Shown here in pieces: positions 58,789 through 64,000 of a DNA stretch of 64,000 nt. The stretch's first letter is position 1, and each line of letters begins with the position of its first letter. Below the pieces are notes generated by a model, which ran no database searches, was not told the origin of the DNA, and worked only from the letters and a program-made list of their open reading frames with translations. The position numbers were made by a program, and so were the translations under genes. The stretch comes from an uncultured Collinsella sp. (lineage in GTDB: Bacteria; Actinomycetota; Coriobacteriia; Coriobacteriales; Coriobacteriaceae), in contig CABSNK010000005.1 in assembly GCA_902479075.1 (NCBI GenBank), positions 45,577 to 109,576 on the forward strand, written 5' to 3'.

Positions 58789-60027
58789 CTACGCAGCGGG
58801 CAGCTCGATGGTAAAGACGGTATGCTCGGGCGTCGATTCGCACGCGATGGTACCGCCATGCGCGCATACAATCTCCTTGGCGATGGCAAGCCCCAGCCCA
58901 GCACCGCCGCGATTGGTCGCACGCGCTGCATCCAGGCGATAGAACTTCTCAAAGATCACCTTGAGCTTAGCCGCAGGGATAGGATCGCCCTGATTGATAA
59001 AGCGCACGCGCACGCCGCCATCGTCTTGGCGCCCGGCCTCAATCGTGATAGTCGAGCCCTCATAGCTATAGGCGACGGCGTTTTTCATGATGTTGTTAAA
59101 CACGCGGGCCATCTTGTCGCCATCCACGAGCACCGTCAGGTCCTCGTAAATATCAACTTGGACTTCCTTATGCTGCTCGTTGAGGATGGGATAGAACTCA
59201 TCGGCGACCTGCGCCAGCAACAGGCTCAAGTCGACGTAGCCGCGCGTAAGCACAATATCGTGGAAATCAAAGCGTGTAATGTCGAAGAACTCCTCGACAA
59301 GTGCGTCGAGCCGATGTGCCTTGTCAAGCGCCACGCCCGTAAAGTGCGCGCGCTGCTCGACTGGCAGCTCGGGGGCCTCCTGCAACAGGGAGAGGTAGCC
59401 CACCACGCTGGCGAGCGGCGTGCGCAAGTCATGCGCCAGGTATGTGACCAAGTCATCCTTGCGATGTGACTCGTCGCGTAGGGCCTGCTGCACCTTACGC
59501 TCGCGATCGCGCACGCGGTTGAGCGCACCCTCGACCTCCAGGAAGTCGCCGTCGATGTTATCCCAGGCGTCAGGATGATCGATCAGGCGGTCCTGGATAC
59601 GGGCCGCAAGCACGCGATCGGCATGCTGTTCCCCTTGCTCGTAGCCTTGGTAATACAGTGCTCGGCCACAAAAGAATAAGACGCACACGGCAAGCGCCAA
59701 GACAAAACCAAGCATGTTGAATACAAAGCCGGCGTCAAAGAACACCGGCTCGGCAATGCCGCCAAGCGCCATGGCGCCAATCGCCAGCGTGATTACCCAC
59801 GCGGCACCGCCAATCACCACGCAACGGCGCACGGTTTCGAATCGATCGATCAGCAAAAACCCGATAAGCAAAACTGCCAAAATGCCAGCGATGTTGTCGA
59901 TACCGACCAGCAGCAGGCTCAGCAAAAAGAGCAGTACCGTCGCGAGCGCGCGGTTGTCGACGACCGCCCTCACGTATTCAAAGAGTCGATCGGGCACCTC
60001 GAACGCCTGTCTATCATCTTTTGTCAT
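58789..60027 (-). CDS. VanS-like sensor histidine kinase
   Basis: 412-aa membrane kinase with several N-terminal helices (about 25-130, four predicted) and little extracellular sequence. The H-box LVTYLAHDLRTPLASVVGYLSLL is typical of the VanS/BaeS branch. NNIMKNAVAYSYEG (N box), RFINQGDPIP and GGAGLGLAIAKEIV (G boxes) complete the ATPase. The start at 60027 (GAGGAT upstream) is preferred over the open frame to 60192, which runs into the response regulator gene. It is paired with that gene at 27 bases. No vancomycin resistance enzymes are present. Confidence 0.87.
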   Translation of the reverse strand: MTKDDRQAFEVPDRLFEYVRAVVDNRALATVLLFLLSLLLVGIDNIAGILAVLLIGFLLIDRFETVRRCVVIGGAAWVITLAIGAMALGGIAEPVFFDAGFVFNMLGFVLALAVCVLFFCGRALYYQGYEQGEQHADRVLAARIQDRLIDHPDAWDNIDGDFLEVEGALNRVRDRERKVQQALRDESHRKDDLVTYLAHDLRTPLASVVGYLSLLQEAPELPVEQRAHFTGVALDKAHRLDALVEEFFDITRFDFHDIVLTRGYVDLSLLLAQVADEFYPILNEQHKEVQVDIYEDLTVLVDGDKMARVFNNIMKNAVAYSYEGSTITIEAGRQDDGGVRVRFINQGDPIPAAKLKVIFEKFYRLDAARATNRGGAGLGLAIAKEIVCAHGGTIACESTPEHTVFTIELPAA

Positions 60028-60053
60028 ATCAAGATCCTCACAAGCGAAAAGCG

Positions 60054-60749
60054 TTATTCGATGATGTAGCCGACGCCCCAGACGTTTTTGATAAAGCGCG
60101 GTTTTTGGGCATCGTCGCCAATCTTTTCGCGCAGGTGGCGAATATGCACCATCACGGTATTGTTGGAGCCGGGCATAAAGTCCTCGTTCCACACCGCGCG
60201 GAACAGGTCCTCCACGGGCACTACGCTGCCGCGATGCTCGGCCAGATACAGCAAGATGGAATACTCGATGGGCGTGAGGCGCACCGGCGCACCGTCCACT
60301 GTCACGGCACGAGCGTCGCGATTGATCTCGAGACCGTCGAGCTGAATGACCGGAGACTCAGCCACCTGCACTCGGCTACCGTAGCTGGTATAGCGGCGAA
60401 GCTGGGCGTGGACGCGCGCAACAAGCTCCAACGGGCGGAACGGCTTGACCACGTAATCGTCCGCACCGAGCGAAAGGCCCTCAATCTTATCCTGCTGGGC
60501 ATCACGAGCCGTCAGCATAATCACGGGATAGGTGTGGCTGGCACGAATCGTGCGCAGCAGTTCAAAGCCGTCGATATCAGGCAGCATGACATCGAGCAAC
60601 GCCAGATCAAACTCTTGCTCCAAGATTGCTTTGGCCGCGTCGGCCCCGCTATAGGCAATCTGAACATCAAAGCCTTCTTTTGTAAGGTAGATACCCACCA
60701 GGTCGGCGATGGCCTTCTCGTCGTCGACTACCAAAATGCGCTCGTTCAT
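60054..60749 (-). CDS. VanR-like response regulator
   Basis: 231-aa OmpR-type regulator. The receiver domain has ILVVDDEKAIADLV, LALLDVMLPDIDG with the Asp near residue 51, MLTARD and DDYVVKPFRP. The winged helix ends NTVMVHIRHLREKIGDDAQKPRFIKNVWGVGYII, which closely follows the VanR pattern. AGAGGAG precedes the ATG. Divergent from the D-Ala-D-Ala carboxypeptidase gene, its likely target given that the gap is only about 160 bases. Confidence 0.9.
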   Translation of the reverse strand: MNERILVVDDEKAIADLVGIYLTKEGFDVQIAYSGADAAKAILEQEFDLALLDVMLPDIDGFELLRTIRASHTYPVIMLTARDAQQDKIEGLSLGADDYVVKPFRPLELVARVHAQLRRYTSYGSRVQVAESPVIQLDGLEINRDARAVTVDGAPVRLTPIEYSILLYLAEHRGSVVPVEDLFRAVWNEDFMPGSNNTVMVHIRHLREKIGDDAQKPRFIKNVWGVGYIIE

Positions 60750-60910
60750 GCGTGCTCCTCTCGCGCTCCATTATGCCCGAGGGGACGCTCGCCACACACA
60801 ACAAGCGCGGGCGATTAAGTCGTCCTTAAGCACCCATATGTCCGTTCGGGCACAGATGCAGGCCATGCGCGCGCTCGACGCTCGCCTGCGCCGGCAAACG
60901 ATATACTCTA

Positions 60911-62287
60911 GTGCCAGAAGAGACCACCCCGTCGAAAGCGAAATCCGTGAAGCCCTTCACCTCTTTTGCAAAGCGCTCTGCCCAGCTTGCTGCCGGCTTT
61001 ATCTGTGCCGTCGCCCTTGTTGCCGGCGCGCCAACGGTCGCCGGCGCCCAAGTGCTAACAACTGACGACATTTGCGGCAAAACCGCCGATGCACGCGGTA
61101 TTACGGCCGAAAACCTCCCCGATATCGAGGCAACCAATGCCGTTGTCATGGGGAAAGACGGCACCGTCTACTACGCCCGCAGCGCCGATGATCAGGTCAA
61201 GATTGCCTCGATCACCAAGGTGATGACTGCGATCCTGACCGTCGAGAACTGCAAAATGGACGAGAAGATCACGGTGAGCAATGCTGCCGCCACCGTAGGC
61301 AACTCGACCGCCGGCCTGCTCGAAGGCGACGAGCTCACCGTGGAGCAAGCTCTGCGCGGCCTGATGATCACCTCGGGCAACGATGCCGCCATCGCGCTTG
61401 CCGAGCACGTGGGCAAAAAGATCGACCCCAAGACCAAGGACGCCGTGGCCACCTTTGTAAAGGCCATGAACGAGCGCGCTAAAAAGCTCGGCTGCACGGG
61501 AACGCTTTTTGAGAATCCGCACGGTCTGGACTTTGATGAGTGGGCCGGCGACATGCACTCTACCGCGCACGATGTAGCCCTGATGATGCAGGAGGCAATG
61601 AAGAGCGATACGTTCCGCGAAATCGTGGCGAGCGATGATTCCTGGATTGAGGTTACGGGCGCCGACGGTTCCGACCATTCGCATTCCATGGATACGCACA
61701 ATGAGCTGCTGGGGCAGGACGGCAATATCGGCGGTAAGACCGGCACCACCGACGATGCCGGCTATTGCTTTACGGCAGCCTACAACCGCGATGGCGACGA
61801 GACCTACACCGTCGTCTTGAACTCCAGCACCACCGATCAGCGCTTTGCCGACACGGCCGCCCTTGCCAACTGGTACTACGGCCACAAGGTGACGGTTGCG
61901 ATCGCCAACACGCAGGAAAAGACTGCCAACGGCAATCCGCTCATCGCGCGCATTGGCCAGACCGATTGGACGGACAAGACGATCGATGCCACGCTCGCCG
62001 ATCCCGCAGCTCAGGCGACCGTCTTTGCGCTTGCCGGAGAGGTGACCGAGAAGGTTACCTATGATGACCTTTCGGGCACGGTACATGTAGGCGACAAGGT
62101 GGGTAGCGTGACGCTCAAGCAAGACGGCACCAAGATCGCCGTCATGGATTTGGTTGCCGACGAGGAAGGCTCGGGGCCGAATCCCATTGAGTGGCTCCTT
62201 GTGAAGCTCGACCGCCTGGGCCGCCGCATCGACAATCGCCCGCTTACGGCAGAAAGCGAAACCATAGCCAAGGCACCCGAGGTGTAG
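60911..62287 (+). CDS. D-alanyl-D-alanine carboxypeptidase (PBP5/DacA family)
   Basis: Up to 458-aa serine peptidase (S11) that trims the last D-Ala from peptidoglycan peptides outside the membrane. A signal peptide lies at about residues 13-45 (SFAKRSAQLAAGFICAVALV, then AGA). Active-site motifs are ASITKVMTA (Ser-x-x-Lys), TSGNDAAIA (Ser-x-Asn) and GGKTGTTDDAGYC (Lys-Thr-Gly). A C-terminal beta-domain of about 100 residues has no clear membrane anchor. The GTG at 60911 has no ribosome site and follows TATACT by three bases, so it may be leaderless. The GTG at 60947 fits the signal peptide better. Confidence 0.88.
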   Translation: MPEETTPSKAKSVKPFTSFAKRSAQLAAGFICAVALVAGAPTVAGAQVLTTDDICGKTADARGITAENLPDIEATNAVVMGKDGTVYYARSADDQVKIASITKVMTAILTVENCKMDEKITVSNAAATVGNSTAGLLEGDELTVEQALRGLMITSGNDAAIALAEHVGKKIDPKTKDAVATFVKAMNERAKKLGCTGTLFENPHGLDFDEWAGDMHSTAHDVALMMQEAMKSDTFREIVASDDSWIEVTGADGSDHSHSMDTHNELLGQDGNIGGKTGTTDDAGYCFTAAYNRDGDETYTVVLNSSTTDQRFADTAALANWYYGHKVTVAIANTQEKTANGNPLIARIGQTDWTDKTIDATLADPAAQATVFALAGEVTEKVTYDDLSGTVHVGDKVGSVTLKQDGTKIAVMDLVADEEGSGPNPIEWLLVKLDRLGRRIDNRPLTAESETIAKAPEV

Positions 62288-62316
62288 GGCTGGGGGAACA
62301 TTACATTTGAGATTGG

Positions 62317-62345
62317 AGAGGCGTCCAACGGGGCGCCTCTTTTTG
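62317..62345 (+). terminator. Terminator of the carboxypeptidase gene
   Basis: AGAGGCG pairs with CGCCTCT, followed by TTTT, about 30 bases past the stop. Confidence 0.87.
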
Positions 62346-62423
62346 AATACCTCTTAAACGGGATGCGTCAGAATCACCAAAGCGACATTGCTAGCCGTTT
62401 ACCTTCGCTGTGTCTTTTCGGAC

Positions 62424-62453
62424 CTTGAAAACGGGTCCACCGGGCATGCTAGT
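62424..62453. repeat. Left end of inverted repeat flanking the TM2 gene
   Basis: CTTGAAAACGGG, then a further weakly matching 17 bases. The inverted partner CCCGTTTTCAAG is at 63659-63670. About 23 of 30 positions match when one gap is allowed. Confidence 0.6.
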
Positions 62454-63600
62454 AGATCCTTTCGACCTCCTTGGTCAAGGCCCTGAAAAGATCCCCAGCT
62501 GAGGGGTCTGCCCCAGGACACAGCGATTGCCAGGCACCCGTTTCTCCGATGGTGCCCGCACTCGTCATAACAAGATCGTCGCTCCGCCTGCGAATGGAGA
62601 CATTAACGGAGCGGCCATTATGGAACCCATGGATATCGACTTTATTTATGCGCCCATCAGCTAGATAACTAATCATGACATTGATGCTGTCACCATACTC
62701 CGGCAATTCGAAGCCGTGGGAATCCATCAATAGCTTCACATCCTGATGGTAAATGCGGGCCTCGACGACATTCTTGGGCATTTTCCCCGTCTTTGTTGGA
62801 GAGCAAAAGCTGATGCTTGGCTCCTCTTCGCTCATGCCTCGGTCAAACCTAAGCATGCACGGGCATACCGACTCAATGGTTCGCAAGGCGTCCGCCGCGA
62901 CCTTTTCCTCGGTAAACATCTCCACGTCGATGCCGTTTTCTTCCATATAGGCACGGTTTTTACGTTGAAGCTCTAGCCGAGCCGCAGCCTCCCCATCTCC
63001 ACGCTGTTCCCAATTTCCGGAGTCGGCGACATTTCGATCGAATGTAGAATCAACGGAACATGGCGCTTGCTGTTGAGTCGGATCACTGTCGCCGAGACGC
63101 CTTAGCTCGGAGCGTCTCATCAGTAGTGTCACAATATCAAACAGCCAACCAAATCCAAAAAGGCCAAAGGTAAAGAGATATAGAAAGAAGCTACCCCACA
63201 TCCGTGCATACGCCCTATGAGCGCCCGACCACCCAAGAAGGAAGCATAGCAAAAGCGCCTTGTTTGCCCTGTCAACCGACGTAATCTCTCGAGTGAGAGA
63301 TTTCTGTTCAGGCTTCGCCAAAGGTGTAATTTCATGCGATGAAACAGTAATTGAGGACGTCCTTGACGCCGAGCTCCGAGCGCCTGATTTAGCAACGGCG
63401 CGAGCGACATCCCCAACTCCGACGGTCGTTCTGCTGTATACGGCATTGTAAGCAGCCTTCTTCGGATTTTTGATCCACCCCATGCCCTTCTTACCATAGC
63501 CGGGGATTATCGCCCGCCTTACCGCGCGCTTCGCTCTGCCGGTCGTTCTTGCCTTGAGTGATGTCTTTAGATTCGGCTTACGCAGCCCGACCTTTACCAT
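62449..63600 (-). CDS. TM2-domain protein of unknown function
   Basis: 383 aa. The basic N-terminus (about 1-60) has the pattern KARTTGRAKRAVRRAIIPGYGKKGMGWIKNPKKAAYNAVYSRTT, a block I have seen in small Gram-positive membrane proteins but cannot assign. A TM2 domain follows (ANKALLLCFLLGWSGAHRAYARMWGSFFLYLFTFGLFGFGWLFDIVTLL, about 131-180). The C-terminal 200 residues are soluble, with Cys in ESVCPCMLRF. GGAG before ATG at 63600. GC content looks lower than in neighbours. It is flanked by inverted repeats and lies beside tRNA-Ser, which hints at transfer. The function is unknown. Confidence 0.75.
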   Translation of the reverse strand: MVKVGLRKPNLKTSLKARTTGRAKRAVRRAIIPGYGKKGMGWIKNPKKAAYNAVYSRTTVGVGDVARAVAKSGARSSASRTSSITVSSHEITPLAKPEQKSLTREITSVDRANKALLLCFLLGWSGAHRAYARMWGSFFLYLFTFGLFGFGWLFDIVTLLMRRSELRRLGDSDPTQQQAPCSVDSTFDRNVADSGNWEQRGDGEAAARLELQRKNRAYMEENGIDVEMFTEEKVAADALRTIESVCPCMLRFDRGMSEEEPSISFCSPTKTGKMPKNVVEARIYHQDVKLLMDSHGFELPEYGDSINVMISYLADGRINKVDIHGFHNGRSVNVSIRRRSDDLVMTSAGTIGETGAWQSLCPGADPSAGDLFRALTKEVERIY

Positions 63601-63640
63601 ATTTCTACTCCATCCCCTCGGAACCCCACACCGGGGTGCA

Positions 63641-63670
63641 CGAGCACGCCTGGGTCTCCCCGTTTTCAAG
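63641..63670. repeat. Right end of inverted repeat flanking the TM2 gene
   Basis: Contains CCCGTTTTCAAG (63659-63670), the inverted partner of 62424-62435. Between the ends lie 1.2 kb with the TM2 gene only. Confidence 0.6.
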
Positions 63671-63736
63671 CGCCCCGTGTTTGCCTAATGTTCACGCCCT
63701 TTCGGACTCTAATCCCCAGCCGCCATTCTTGATAAT

Positions 63737-63765
63737 AAAAAAGGGTCCCAAATGGGACCCTTCTT
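63737..63765 (-). terminator. Terminator after tRNA-Ser
   Basis: AAGGGTCCC pairs with GGGACCCTT around AAAT, with TTTTTTATTA on the minus strand, directly after the tRNA. Confidence 0.88.
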
Positions 63766-63776
63766 CAAAGTCATAC

Positions 63777-63867
63777 TGGCGGAGAGCTGGGGATTCGAAC
63801 CCCAGATGCCCTTTTGGGGCATACTCGCTTAGCAGGCGAGCACCTTCGGCCTCTCGGTCAGCTCTCC
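63777..63867 (-). tRNA. tRNA-Ser (anticodon GCU)
   Basis: A 91-base gene including an encoded CCA. The acceptor stem is GGAGAGC/GCTCTCC with discriminator G. The anticodon arm is CTCGC-CTGCTAA-GCGAG, giving anticodon GCU for AGC/AGU serine codons. A long variable arm (ATGCCCCAAAAGGGCAT) is typical of tRNA-Ser. The T arm is CTGGG-GTTCGAAT-CCCAG. The 133 bases to the window's end hold nothing I can assign. Confidence 0.96.
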
Positions 63868-64000
63868 GTAACAGCCGTTCTATAGTAACCAAACAGCCGA
63901 AGTTGGGCAAGGGGAATTTTGAGGCGTTTCCTCTTTTACCTCTCTCCTTGATTATCGACTTTATCCGAACACCTCCCACATTCATCCGCACATGTGCGGA

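Noticed and set aside
62350..63867. Integrated element with attachment-site repeats at tRNA-Ser
   Set aside because: I looked for a copy of the tRNA 3' end near 62290-62450 and saw none; there is no integrase. Only the inverted repeats support mobility.

Overview
The window looks like a chromosomal segment of a high-GC gut actinomycete of the class Coriobacteriia, most likely a Collinsella-type organism. This is an inference from GC-rich codon use, gene families and layout, not from a marker gene. Roughly 85% of the genes are on the minus strand. There is no rRNA, CRISPR array, integrase or transposase. One tRNA gene (tRNA-Ser, GCU anticodon) lies at the right end.

1-26 kb is a catabolic region for pectin and sugar acids. 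It opens with a GntR regulator and a sugar-acid module (YjhG/IlvD-type dehydratase, a GntP permease with a one-base frameshift, a divergent GntR regulator). An SDR dehydrogenase and an RpiB-family isomerase follow; together they resemble the DhuD/DhuI route for unsaturated uronates. After two flavin/Fe-S oxidoreductases come the pectin genes: a TIM-barrel isomerase, a GH105 unsaturated uronyl hydrolase, an SGNH esterase, a pectin methylesterase fused to an alpha/beta hydrolase, a GH28 polygalacturonase, a GPH-type sugar transporter, the complete uxaC-uxaB-uxaA route from galacturonate to 2-keto-3-deoxygluconate, and a LacI regulator. A shared palindrome, GTGAACGTTCAC, or close variants of it, stands before dhuD, GH105, the transporter and uxaC and probably defines the LacI regulon. 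None of the depolymerases has a visible signal peptide, so pectin oligosaccharides seem to be imported first and dismantled in the cytoplasm.

26-30 kb holds ferrous iron uptake (two feoA, feoB, a small Cys-rich FeoB-associated protein) and an HPr-like protein with Asp where the regulatory serine normally is. 30-32.6 kb has aspS and serB. 32.6-37.3 kb is a lactate racemase locus: larB, a larC that contains only the LarC1 half, a TetR regulator, a LarD-like aquaglyceroporin and larA. 37.6-45 kb has ppc, hisS, an M20 amidohydrolase, the tail of a lost MFS gene and a DMT exporter. 45-50 kb carries two adjacent YhgE/Pip membrane proteins. 50-56 kb has htpG, a GNAT gene and a cpsC-cpsD-cpsB tyrosine-kinase/phosphatase set whose cpsC has an in-frame TGA. 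55.6-62.3 kb has a PhoR/PhoP-like pair with pstB, and a VanS/VanR-like pair divergent from a D-Ala-D-Ala carboxypeptidase. The right end has a TM2-domain protein flanked by inverted repeats, then tRNA-Ser.

The most unusual feature is non-coding. Many intergenic gaps hold elaborate inverted repeats: four 67-bp palindromes with the same ends; two nested palindromes whose 28-29 bp arms differ in sequence but which share junction boxes around an inner terminator; two elements with a nearly identical 44-bp core inside different complementary arms; a 199-bp element with 32-bp arms; and three long hairpins in a row. I do not recognise these as a named family.
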